This document shows positions 56,444 to 64,000 of a stretch of 64,000 nt of DNA, one piece after another. The DNA comes from an uncultured Clostridia bacterium (GTDB taxonomy: Bacteria > Bacillota > Clostridia > Oscillospirales > Acutalibacteraceae), in assembly GCA_947581635.1 (NCBI GenBank), contig CANPVE010000003.1:124001-188000 (forward strand), given 5' to 3'. Made by a program: the position numbers and the translations under genes. How positions within the stretch are numbered: position 1 is the stretch's first letter; every line of letters begins with the position of its first letter. Below the pieces are notes generated by a model that saw only the letters and a program-made list of their open reading frames with translations, had not been told where the DNA came from and did not search any database.

Positions 56444-57010
56444 TTAATAACCACCGTAGTCCTTTAACGCATTCCTCAACTTCACCAACGAGCGGGAAAT
56501 GCGCTTTCTGATCGAAGCGTCACTCATTCCCAGCTCTTCGGCAATCTGCTTGGACGTCTGCGAATAAAAATATCTTCGTATGATTATGCCGCTGTCGGGC
56601 TGCCCGAGAGAATAAACCGCCTTGAGAAGATTCTGCTCCATAATGCTGCGCTCGGCGGCGTTTTGCAGGTCGAAACTGTCAGGCAGTTCCAGCAAAACGT
56701 CGTCATCATCATGAACCTCGGCGCTTCTTCGCACCGTTCTGCGGAATTCCTCAACTGCTTTGTTTCGGGCAAGCACACTCAGATAAGTTTTAATGCTGCA
56801 TTTACGGCAATCAAATTTATCCAAGCCGAAATAAAATTCGGCAAAAACCAGGCTGACGCACGCCTCTATTTCATCATGTGAGCAGACCCCGCCCAGCCTG
56901 CTTCTGACTGCTCCGAAAACGGTGGAGGAATATATGTCTATCAAAAGTTTCATTCCACGCGACGGATTTTTTAATATCGCGGAAATGATTTCATTATCCG
57001 ACAAATACAT
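56444..57010 (-). CDS. ECF-type RNA polymerase sigma factor, second
   Basis: About 188 residues. Sigma2 block: MKLLIDIYSSTVFGAVRSRL, DEIEACVSLVFAEFYFGLDK and KTYLSVLARNKAVEEFRR. Sigma4 block: DSGIIIRRYFYSQTSKQIAE and MSDASIRKRISRSLVKLRNAL. The start is uncertain: ATG 57010 is used, but GTGGTGAT positions well for a TTG at 57004, and an ATG at 57043 is also open. Probably partnered by the DUF4179-like gene. Confidence 0.88.
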   Translation of the reverse strand: MYLSDNEIISAILKNPSRGMKLLIDIYSSTVFGAVRSRLGGVCSHDEIEACVSLVFAEFYFGLDKFDCRKCSIKTYLSVLARNKAVEEFRRTVRRSAEVHDDDDVLLELPDSFDLQNAAERSIMEQNLLKAVYSLGQPDSGIIIRRYFYSQTSKQIAEELGMSDASIRKRISRSLVKLRNALKDYGGY

Positions 57011-57179
57011 CACCACACTTTTATAACATAGATTGTAAGACATCAGGTTGATTTATTATCCGGATAATTCCATTCGTATAATTCGATGTTCTGTAATCAG
57101 AAATAAAAAATTTTGAAGCTCCTTGACTTTTTAATCCTTACATTCATATATTCGACTTTCAAATTTGTTTTGTGACAAC

Positions 57180-57215
57180 AAAAAAATCGGCACGAACCAA
57201 AATTCATGCCGATTT
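57180..57215 (-). terminator. Terminator of ftsZ
   Basis: On the minus strand AAATCGGCATGAA and TTCGTGCCGATTT pair (one G-T) with a short loop, then seven T residues. It ends the dcw transcript. Confidence 0.9.
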
Positions 57216-57252
57216 GCAAAATTCAATTTGAACCAAAGTCGCAGAACCCAGA

Positions 57253-58386
57253 TTACTTGTTGCGACCGAAAATGGTCATGATATCAAAGTAATCGTCGTC
57301 GTTCTTCTCGTTGATGTTGGAACCAGTGCCTGCGGGGGCCGAAGGATTGACAGTAGCGCGAGATTTCTTGGTTGCCGCCGTCTTGGCCGCAGTCGCGGGA
57401 GCGGCTGTCTGTTCAGCTTTCTCGGGGTCTACCGAGAAGCCTGTGGCTATAACGGTCACTCTCATCTCGTCGTCCATGTTCTCGTCGAATGCAGCACCCC
57501 AAATAATGGTTGCATCGGGGTGAGCCGCCTTTGTAATCATTGTGGAAGCCACATCGACTTCCTCAAGATTTATGTCGTTTGAAGATGTTATGTTGATGAT
57601 AACGCCTCTCGCGCCGTTGATCGACGTCTCAAGCAACGGGCTGGAGATTGCGGCGTGCGCGGCCATGGAAGCCTTTTCCTTGCCCTGTGCAGCGCCCACA
57701 CCCATATGAGCATATCCGGCGTCCTTCATAACGGCAGTCACGTCGGCGAAGTCGAGGTTGACAAGACCGGGACTGTTGATAAGATCCGAAATACTCTGGA
57801 CACCCTGACGGAGAACGTCATCGGCTATAGTGAAAGCGTTGGCAAGGGTGATCTTCTGGTCGGATACGAGCTTGAGTCTTTCGTTAGGAATAACCACGAG
57901 GGAATCAACGTGCTCACGCAGAGCCGCGATACCAGCCTCAGCCTGTTCCATGCGCCTTCTGCCTTCAAACGCGAAAGGCTTGGTGACGATACCGACAGTC
58001 AGAATGCCCATCTCCTTGGCTATCTCGGCGATAACAGGAGCTGCGCCCGTGCCGGTTCCTCCGCCCATGCCTGCGGTGATGAATACCATATCGGTGCCTC
58101 TGAGGGCCGCCTCAATGTCCTCTTTGCTCTCCTCGGCGGCGCGCTGTCCTCTCGCGGGGTCTGCACCTGCGCCCTTTCCCTTGGTGATCTTCTCACCGAT
58201 CTGAATCTTGTGAGTAGCCTGTGAGCGATGGAGAGCCTGAACGTCTGTATTTATAGAGATAAATTCAACGCTGTTCACACCCATCTGGATCATGCGGTTG
58301 ACAGCGTTTCCGCCGCCGCCGCCTGCGCCAATAACTTTGATTTGAACGACGTTGTTTTCGTAATCCTGATCGAATTCAAATGCCAT
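57253..58386 (-). CDS. ftsZ: Cell division protein FtsZ
   Basis: Tubulin-like GTPase that forms the division ring. 377 residues. Signature GTP loop is [37 protein letters not shown], the T3-type block and the T7 loop [17 protein letters not shown] are intact. The C-terminal tail [14 protein letters not shown] is the conserved peptide that binds partners. The linker before it is Ala/Thr/Pro-rich and short. It has its own promoter and lies about 270 bases after ftsQ on the same strand. Confidence 0.98.
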   Translation of the reverse strand: MAFEFDQDYENNVVQIKVIGAGGGGGNAVNRMIQMGVNSVEFISINTDVQALHRSQATHKIQIGEKITKGKGAGADPARGQRAAEESKEDIEAALRGTDMVFITAGMGGGTGTGAAPVIAEIAKEMGILTVGIVTKPFAFEGRRRMEQAEAGIAALREHVDSLVVIPNERLKLVSDQKITLANAFTIADDVLRQGVQSISDLINSPGLVNLDFADVTAVMKDAGYAHMGVGAAQGKEKASMAAHAAISSPLLETSINGARGVIINITSSNDINLEEVDVASTMITKAAHPDATIIWGAAFDENMDDEMRVTVIATGFSVDPEKAEQTAAPATAAKTAATKKSRATVNPSAPAGTGSNINEKNDDDYFDIMTIFGRNK

Positions 58387-58473
58387 TTAAATACTTCCTC
58401 CTATATCGGAAACTAACGAGGGAATGTAAGCCTCCGGTCATTTCCTTTCATTTATAAACTTGTCCTAGGTAAT

Positions 58474-58502
58474 AATATAACGCTTTTCAATTTAAATTTC
58501 AA
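58474..58502 (-). promoter_or_regulatory. Promoter of ftsZ
   Basis: On the minus strand TTGAAA (58497-58502) and TATATT (58474-58479) with a 17-base spacer, about 90 bases before the ftsZ start. Confidence 0.65.
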
Positions 58503-58655
58503 TATTTTTTTTATTAAAAGGGCAAACGGAACAACAGAATTTTTTCGCGGGATTATCAACATTTATATGCAAAATGACAAATTTTCCGTAATCTTTTCGC
58601 GGCGTATTCCCAAAATTTCCGAAAATCGGTCACTTTCTGACGATCCCGCGCTATG

Positions 58656-60641
58656 TTATGTCGCCTGGGGCCGTTCAGAAATACTGCCTCCCAAACTGTT
58701 CCCGGCACCGTCCTCATATGGGGACGATTGGGAACCGGCCTTTTTGCTCTGTCCGCCAAGCGCGTCAATGCCTTTGTCGAGGAATTTTCTGCCAACCCCG
58801 GCGAGCTTATCCATGCCCGATTTACTGTTATTAGCATATTTGGCAAGCTCATCTTCGGATATATCATAAGTCGGATTAAAGAATGTCTGATTTTTGATAT
58901 ATGTGATCTCGCCCATGTCACGATCACTTATGTCTCCCGTGACGCATATTATGTGATTTGCAATCTCTATGCGCTTCTTCAGGATAGAGGGGTCGGTTGT
59001 ATCGCCTAAAACGATATTAATTCTTCCGTCGTACTCCGCCTCATATCCCCTGTCGGTATATTTCAGCTTGGTAAAACCCATTCCAAGTGCGCCGGCTTCG
59101 TCAATCACAGTGGTGAATCCCTGGACGATTCCCGCGCATGAACTCTGAACAAATTCGCCTGCCTTGCCGCTGTCGAATTCCAAACCCTCCAAAACGGGCA
59201 ACTTTCTGGCTTCGGCAAGCTCGTCCGCCGTGTGAATGTCAGGTTCATAGCTGACAGACATCACTATGTCGCTTGAACTGACAACCGCGATATTGGTGAT
59301 ATTCTCAAGTACCTTGCCGCTTGTGCTCACTATGGACCAAAGACCGCTGCCGATCTCCACTATACCGAGAGAATTTGCGCAGGTCACCTCGACCTCCACC
59401 ATATTCGGAACTGCGCGCTTTATCTTGCAGCTTTCCACATATGGAAGAGATTCAACAACCTGCCGTTCGCTCACCTCGGTATCGATGAACATAATATTGT
59501 CGCCCCTGCTGAAATGGCAAAGCTCAGTTATTCTGGCGTCGCTGTAGGGAGTGTCGCCCGCGACTTCTATTTTGTCTACTCTGAAAAACACGGAAAATAC
59601 AACCGACATCACAACAATCACTGTAGACGCCACGGCTGCCGCACATATAAACAGCCTTTGACGGCGATCCCTGCGGTGAACTCTGCGGTGTACGGGGCCT
59701 ATTGGAACGCTGCCCTTGGCTTTGCCGCTGGTCACTACCCTGGCATATTTTTTCTTGCCCGCCGTACCGCGATTCTTCACAGCGAGCTCTGCGATGGATT
59801 TTTCGGGCTTTGCCGCAGTGTTCGCCTTGACCGAACGCGAGCCGCCCGAGGCGGTTGCCGACCGCCCGCGATGCTTTCGCGGAGAACGCGAAACAGACGA
59901 ACCCGCAGAGGATCTGCGCTCCTCCTGTTTCTCGGGGTACTTCATATAATACTTCTCCAACAGCGGCCCATAAAAATCCGAATTATTGAGCGCCTTGCTA
60001 TATTCGTCCTCTATGTATTCGGGAATCCTCGGCGTTCTGCCCGCCGAATACGATTTATCCGTCCCGGTCTGGACATTTTTGCGCGAAGTATTGCCCTGTG
60101 AAGGCTTTCCTCCGATATTGTTCGCTCTACCTGACGAAACGGGCCCGAACCACGCGCCAAATCTGCTGCCTTTGGGAGCGCTGCGATTTGACGTGCCATT
60201 AGTCTGTCGCTCCGCACGGGCGGAACGGGACTTTTTGGCGTCTGACGTGTGAACGGTTTTCTTATTGTTGGAGTTGTGATTAGTTGTGTGCCTCGGGGTT
60301 ATGCCCGAATTAGAGATCGACAGCATCTGCTTTGGGGGTGAAGACCTGACGTTCTGCCTGTCTGTTTCTGCACGCGAAACCGACTGCCCCCCTGCGGGTC
60401 GCCTCTGTCCTCTCGGTGTGCCCGATGGATGCTGCGCGCGTGGCCTGGCGTTCTCCGAGGCATATTCTTTGAGATTCTCGGGTTGCACAAGCCTCAGATC
60501 AGCGTAATTCAGCTTGGACTTGTTGCTGACTGCGCCCGCGTATTTTGCATATTTCGAGTAATTATCGTTCTGTGCCGAACGGGGTGTGCCGTTATGGCTG
60601 CCCTGATTGGTACGACTGCCCTTTTTCTTTTTACTTCCCAA
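58656..60641 (-). CDS. ftsQ: FtsQ/DivIB-type division protein with very long N-terminal tail
   Basis: Bitopic division protein with a POTRA domain. About 661 residues, more than twice the usual 250-300. The extra part is a cytoplasmic tail of some 330 residues, basic and rich in Ser, Asn, Arg, Gly and Lys, with little predicted order. Then follow one membrane helix (LFICAAAVASTVIVVMSVVF), the POTRA start FRVDKIEVAGDTPYSDARIT, DNIMFIDTEVSERQVVESLP and the FtsQ-type VPNMVEVEVT. The start is uncertain: TTG 60641 with GGGAG 11 bases upstream is used; TTG 60659 is open too. It sits after murG in the dcw order. Confidence 0.87.
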   Translation of the reverse strand: MGSKKKKGSRTNQGSHNGTPRSAQNDNYSKYAKYAGAVSNKSKLNYADLRLVQPENLKEYASENARPRAQHPSGTPRGQRRPAGGQSVSRAETDRQNVRSSPPKQMLSISNSGITPRHTTNHNSNNKKTVHTSDAKKSRSARAERQTNGTSNRSAPKGSRFGAWFGPVSSGRANNIGGKPSQGNTSRKNVQTGTDKSYSAGRTPRIPEYIEDEYSKALNNSDFYGPLLEKYYMKYPEKQEERRSSAGSSVSRSPRKHRGRSATASGGSRSVKANTAAKPEKSIAELAVKNRGTAGKKKYARVVTSGKAKGSVPIGPVHRRVHRRDRRQRLFICAAAVASTVIVVMSVVFSVFFRVDKIEVAGDTPYSDARITELCHFSRGDNIMFIDTEVSERQVVESLPYVESCKIKRAVPNMVEVEVTCANSLGIVEIGSGLWSIVSTSGKVLENITNIAVVSSSDIVMSVSYEPDIHTADELAEARKLPVLEGLEFDSGKAGEFVQSSCAGIVQGFTTVIDEAGALGMGFTKLKYTDRGYEAEYDGRINIVLGDTTDPSILKKRIEIANHIICVTGDISDRDMGEITYIKNQTFFNPTYDISEDELAKYANNSKSGMDKLAGVGRKFLDKGIDALGGQSKKAGSQSSPYEDGAGNSLGGSISERPQAT

Positions 60642-60839
60642 AATCGTCACAACTCCCAACGAATTAATTCATCATTTCTTTAACTGAAAGTCAGAGCGAC
60701 GTTTTATAAGTCCTCAAATCTTTCAGTTTACGGCTCAACAGTCTTGGTTTATTTCCTCAAAATCACTTCCGCAGTAAAGTCAATGCGGCACAGACACACC
60801 GACCGTGCTTTATCGCCCGGTCCATTTTCAAAATATAAT

Positions 60840-61970
60840 TTAGAGCTTTCCGTGTTTTCTGAGAGTTTCTTCTATGACCGCATATATCCTTTCGCGTGAA
60901 TCCGAAATTGCCATTTTGCGCGCATTATTTGACATTTCCTCAAGTCTCGATATATTGCCCGCGAGACTGTCCGCCTTTTTCATCAGCAGCTCGGGGCTTA
61001 TGTCCTTTTCCTCGATAATTTCCGCCGCGCCTCGGTCAACCATAGCCATCGCGTTGTAGAACTGATGGTTTTCCGCTACGTTCGGCGATGGAATAAGTAT
61101 CGCTGCCTTGCCCAAAGCCTGAAGCTCCGCAAGCGCCATCGCGCCGGCGCGGCATATTACCAGATCCGCCGCCGCCATTACGCGCGGCATATCGTTGATG
61201 TACTCCCTTACATCGAGGTTGGGGCAGCTTCCGAGAAAAACGCCGCGCGACTTAAGCTCATCCAGCACAAATCCGCCGTATTGACCGTATCCGTGAATGT
61301 GCTGATATCTGCCGTCCCTGGCGCTCCTCTCCAGCAGATCGAGAACCGATTCATTGATAGTCCGCGCTCCCAGCGAACCGCCGAACGATACGATAAGCGG
61401 ACGGTCGTCCACGCCCAATTCCTCTCTGGCGCGACGCTTATCATACCCCAGAATCTCCGCGCGCACGGGGTTGCCGGTTATGACGAATTTGCAGTCCTCG
61501 GGCATACGCTTCTTTGCGTCCTCCACCGCAAGCATCACGCATTCGGAGTAACGCGCCAGCATCTTTACCGTCACGCCCGGGAACGCGTTCGCCTCGTGGA
61601 CAAGCACCGGAACTCCCATCTGCGCCGCCTTGCGGAGAATCGGACCGCTGACGTAGCCTCCAGTGCCTATGGCTATATCCGGCTTGAAGTCGTTGATTAT
61701 TCTGGCCGCGCGCCTTCCGGAATGTGCCAGATAATACACCGCCTGAATGTTGCGTTTTATGTTATTTAGCGTCAGTTTACGCTGGAATCCCGCCACCGGC
61801 ATAGATGTGAAATCAAACCCCGCCATAGGCACAAGCCTTGATTCCATACCCGAAGGTGTGCCGACAAACAGTATATTCGCATTCGGAATATTTTTCTTTA
61901 CGGTTTCCGCTATCGCTATGGCGGGATTAATATGACCTGCAGTCCCTCCGCCTGCCATCAATACATTCAT
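60840..61970 (-). CDS. murG: UDP-GlcNAc:undecaprenyl-PP-MurNAc-pentapeptide GlcNAc transferase MurG
   Basis: Makes lipid II from lipid I on the inner membrane face. 376 residues. N-terminal NVLMAGGGTAGHINPAIAIA, middle VSFGGSLGARTINESVLDLL, and donor-binding VICRAGAMALAELQALGKAA followed by PSPNVAENHQFYNAMAM. The ATG at 61970 has GGAGGAG 7 bases upstream; the longer frame lacks a ribosome site. Lies 109 bases after ftsW. Confidence 0.96.
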   Translation of the reverse strand: MNVLMAGGGTAGHINPAIAIAETVKKNIPNANILFVGTPSGMESRLVPMAGFDFTSMPVAGFQRKLTLNNIKRNIQAVYYLAHSGRRAARIINDFKPDIAIGTGGYVSGPILRKAAQMGVPVLVHEANAFPGVTVKMLARYSECVMLAVEDAKKRMPEDCKFVITGNPVRAEILGYDKRRAREELGVDDRPLIVSFGGSLGARTINESVLDLLERSARDGRYQHIHGYGQYGGFVLDELKSRGVFLGSCPNLDVREYINDMPRVMAAADLVICRAGAMALAELQALGKAAILIPSPNVAENHQFYNAMAMVDRGAAEIIEEKDISPELLMKKADSLAGNISRLEEMSNNARKMAISDSRERIYAVIEETLRKHGKL

Positions 61971-62079
61971 TAAAAAACTCCTCCACCTGCCTCGAGGCAT
62001 TTTTAATTATTACTTCGGCGGTCAAATGGTGACAAAACAATGCCCGCATTTTACTGCCGAAGTAATAAAAGGCGTTCCA

Positions 62080-63516
62080 TCAAATAACCTTATTAGGCGA
62101 ACTTCGCGATATCGCGAGCAACACTCCTATTTCCATGAGCAGCATCATAAGCGATGTGCCGCCGTAGCTGAAAAACGGAAGGCTGATACCTGTGTTCGGC
62201 ACCATCTTGGTGACGACGCAGATGTTCAATATCATCTGGAAACCTATCTGAGAGGTTATGCCGATTCCCACAAGCTTGGAAAATCTGTCGGGATTTGCCA
62301 GGCTTATCGCAAAACCGCGCCACACAAACAGCACAAACAGAAGAATAATCAGCATCGCCCCCACAAGTCCCACTTCCTCGCATATTACGGCGAATATGAA
62401 GTCGTTCTGCGGTTCGGATATATACAAATACTTCTGCTTGGAGTTGCCCAGACCAACGCCGAACAGACCGCCGGAGCTTATGGCGTAAAGCGATTGAATA
62501 TTCTGCCATCCGTCGCCCAGCTTGTCGTAAAACGGATCTTTCCAGACATTTATTCTCTTGCTGCCATAGGGAACTATATCCGTATAAATTACCAGATAAG
62601 CCGCCGCCACCGCCAGCGCTCCCAAAAAACCGAAATAGGCTTTCTTAGTGCCGCCGACAAACATTTGCGTGCCTATTATAAGCACAACCAATATGGTACA
62701 TGAGAGGTGCGGCTCAACCACTATGAGCGCTAGCATCGGCCCCAGAGCCAGCGCAAAGGGCAGCACCGCCACTTTAAAATTCTGCCACATAGAGTAGAAC
62801 CATTTTACGGTTTTGCTCCGGTTTATCCTCGCCTTGGTTTCCACATCGGGATATCCCGTGACATTCATTTCCTTGTAATTGTTAGTTATATAAGTGGCAC
62901 ACCACAGTATTGCCGCAAATTTTGCTATTTCTGATGGCTGAAAGGTAGTGAAGCCAAGGTTTATCCACCGGTGTACATACTGTATCTTCGGAAGGAACAA
63001 CACCAGAACCAGCAGTCCGTATGAAACTGCCAGAATGGCATATGTCCACTTGCCCTTGAATTTATGCGGCGGTATGGTTGAAACGGCGAACATCAGTATG
63101 ACGCCCACAATGGCAAACACCACTTGTTTTCTTATATAATAGGTGCTGTCATTCATCTTGTGATAGGCATACGCATAGCTCGCCGAATACATCATCAGCA
63201 GTCCCACGCCCAGCAGCACAAGTATGATAATCGCAAGCGGCTTGTCATAAGCGAGACGTCGGTTGAAAAACACTCCGGTCATATCACTCCATGTGTGCCT
63301 GATCCACGTCATCACCGCATGGTCTCCTTTGACCGCACGCGTGTCCCGCCCGGAGTCCACTGCGGTCGAAGCTCCGCCGGAGCGCCTGCCGTTTTTTCCC
63401 GCCGCCTCATTGCTGTACATAGACTGCGGCTCATAATAATCAACGCGTCTCCTCGAGGGCTTCCGTTTTTTGGACGGCTGCCGCTCGGGCAAACGGTCGG
63501 TACTTATTCTCTCCAA
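62080..63516 (-). CDS. ftsW: SEDS-family division glycosyltransferase FtsW
   Basis: Lipid II polymerase of the septum, 478 residues. About ten membrane helices begin near residue 93. SEDS blocks: YAYHKMNDSTYYIRKQ, HRWINLGFTTFQPSEIAKFA, NDFIFAVICEEVGLVGAMLI and NTGISLPFFSYGGTSLMMLL. The first 90 residues are a basic cytoplasmic tail (PSKKRKPSRRRVDYYEPQS), longer than usual. The TTG start has GGGGGAG 8 bases upstream. Identity as FtsW (not RodA or SpoVE) follows from the dcw context. Confidence 0.93.
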   Translation of the reverse strand: MERISTDRLPERQPSKKRKPSRRRVDYYEPQSMYSNEAAGKNGRRSGGASTAVDSGRDTRAVKGDHAVMTWIRHTWSDMTGVFFNRRLAYDKPLAIIILVLLGVGLLMMYSASYAYAYHKMNDSTYYIRKQVVFAIVGVILMFAVSTIPPHKFKGKWTYAILAVSYGLLVLVLFLPKIQYVHRWINLGFTTFQPSEIAKFAAILWCATYITNNYKEMNVTGYPDVETKARINRSKTVKWFYSMWQNFKVAVLPFALALGPMLALIVVEPHLSCTILVVLIIGTQMFVGGTKKAYFGFLGALAVAAAYLVIYTDIVPYGSKRINVWKDPFYDKLGDGWQNIQSLYAISSGGLFGVGLGNSKQKYLYISEPQNDFIFAVICEEVGLVGAMLIILLFVLFVWRGFAISLANPDRFSKLVGIGITSQIGFQMILNICVVTKMVPNTGISLPFFSYGGTSLMMLLMEIGVLLAISRSSPNKVI

Positions 63517-63600
63517 TTGTCGCTCTCCCCCTGTCTTTCAATCCATCAAACATCAATCCACAACTTATGACTGCGAGTAACCTGCGGCGTCCGAATTATA

Positions 63601-64000
63601 TTACACGAAGAATGCAAGCGCCACCGCGATCACGCCGCCTATCAGCGTCACGAGACTAAAGCTCCACACTATCTTAACCTCGCTCCAGCCGCACATCTCG
63701 AAGTGATGATGAATCGGACTCATTTTAAATATCCTTTTGCCGTGGGTCAGCTTGAAATAAGCGACCTGGAGCATCACCGAGCCCGCCTCGCACAGGTATA
63801 TTATGCCCACCAGCGGAATGAGTATCGGCATATTTACGCCATACGCCATCACGCAGAAGAGCCCCCCCAGAAACAGCGAGCCGGTGTCGCCCATGAACAC
63901 CTTGGCGGGGAAGAAATTCCACACCAGGAATCCTATGCAGCCGCCTGCCACAGCCGCACAGAATATATTCATGCCGAACATATGGCGCATACCTGCTATC
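63601..64000 (-). CDS. mraY: Phospho-MurNAc-pentapeptide transferase MraY (N-terminus beyond window)
   Basis: The C-terminal 132 residues of MraY, which makes lipid I. Diagnostic blocks are [16 protein letters not shown] (catalytic Asp region), [20 protein letters not shown] (the HHH motif) and the last helix ending ALAFFV. The frame stays open to base 64000 (IAGM before the first in-window Met), so the gene continues off the window. It is followed directly by ftsW after 84 bases. Confidence 0.96.
   Translation of the reverse strand, partial: IAGMRHMFGMNIFCAAVAGGCIGFLVWNFFPAKVFMGDTGSLFLGGLFCVMAYGVNMPILIPLVGIIYLCEAGSVMLQVAYFKLTHGKRIFKMSPIHHHFEMCGWSEVKIVWSFSLVTLIGGVIAVALAFFV

Noticed and set aside
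62026..62703. 225-codon plus-strand frame over ftsW
   Set aside because: Shadow of ftsW; composition rich in His and Tyr as expected from reversed membrane-protein codons.

Overview
The window looks like chromosomal DNA from a spore-forming Clostridia member, most likely Ruminococcaceae/Oscillospiraceae. The evidence is a spoIIAA-spoIIAB-sigF locus, Gram-positive type mre and dcw cell-wall clusters, strong AGGAGG-type ribosome binding sites with many TTG starts, and sigma-A promoters of TTGACA/TATAAT form. Two adjacent serpin genes recall the 'siropins' described from the gut bacterium [Eubacterium] siraeum, so a relative of that species is a reasonable guess (inference, not a database match). 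No phage, insertion sequence, CRISPR array or rRNA was seen.

Layout, left to right. 1-3.7 kb (minus): two unrecognised low-complexity proteins, then an RlmB/TrmH-type rRNA methyltransferase. 4-11.4 kb (minus): a rod-shape cluster read mreB-mreC-mreD-DUF4299-like-mrdA(PBP2)-MinD-like-mgsA; the MinD-like protein has lost the P-loop lysines and minC/minE are absent. 11.5-15.6 kb (minus): a transglutaminase-like lipoprotein, a U32 peptidase-family protein and zapA. 16.3-20.8 kb (plus): glycogen phosphorylase and a GH13 amylase. 21.0-21.3 kb (minus): tRNA-Thr and tRNA-Val with their own promoter and terminator. 21.7-25.3 kb (plus): two secreted proteins, a lysozyme-like one and a CAP-domain one, ending in seven near-identical Ig-like repeats. 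25.4-27.0 kb (minus): a TIR-like/transmembrane/DUF6273-like protein. 27.3-34.2 kb (plus): the complete F-type ATP synthase operon atpIBEFHAGDC, with a Na+-type two-carboxylate c subunit and an epsilon subunit lacking its C-terminal domain, followed by a Nudix hydrolase.

34.7-41.7 kb (minus): GNAT acetyltransferase, an OmpR-type regulator with a truncated receiver behind a ~600-nt leader, an XRE regulator behind a structured ~245-nt leader, the spoIIA operon, a polysaccharide deacetylase and a two-component system. 42.0-45.9 kb (plus): a compact operon of ECF sigma factor, single-pass membrane protein and two lipoprotein serpins. 46.0-51.5 kb (plus): a fumarase-beta-like protein, NADP-type glutamate dehydrogenase, and a Zur-like regulator with znuABC zinc importer behind a perfect Fur/Zur palindrome. 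51.6-57.0 kb (minus): pseudouridine synthase, DivIVA-like coiled-coil protein, uridine phosphorylase, and a second ECF sigma/membrane protein pair. 57.2-64 kb (minus): the dcw segment mraY(partial)-ftsW-murG-ftsQ-ftsZ, in which murD, murC and ftsA are absent and FtsQ and FtsW carry long basic N-terminal tails.

Themes: cell elongation and division (mre, PBP2, ZapA, DivIVA, dcw), sporulation commitment, sodium or proton energetics, zinc uptake, and a set of exported proteins (serpins, CAP, lysozyme, transglutaminase) suited to a host-associated anaerobe. The serpin operon, the TIR receptor-like protein, the degenerate MinD and the leader RNAs are the least explained parts.
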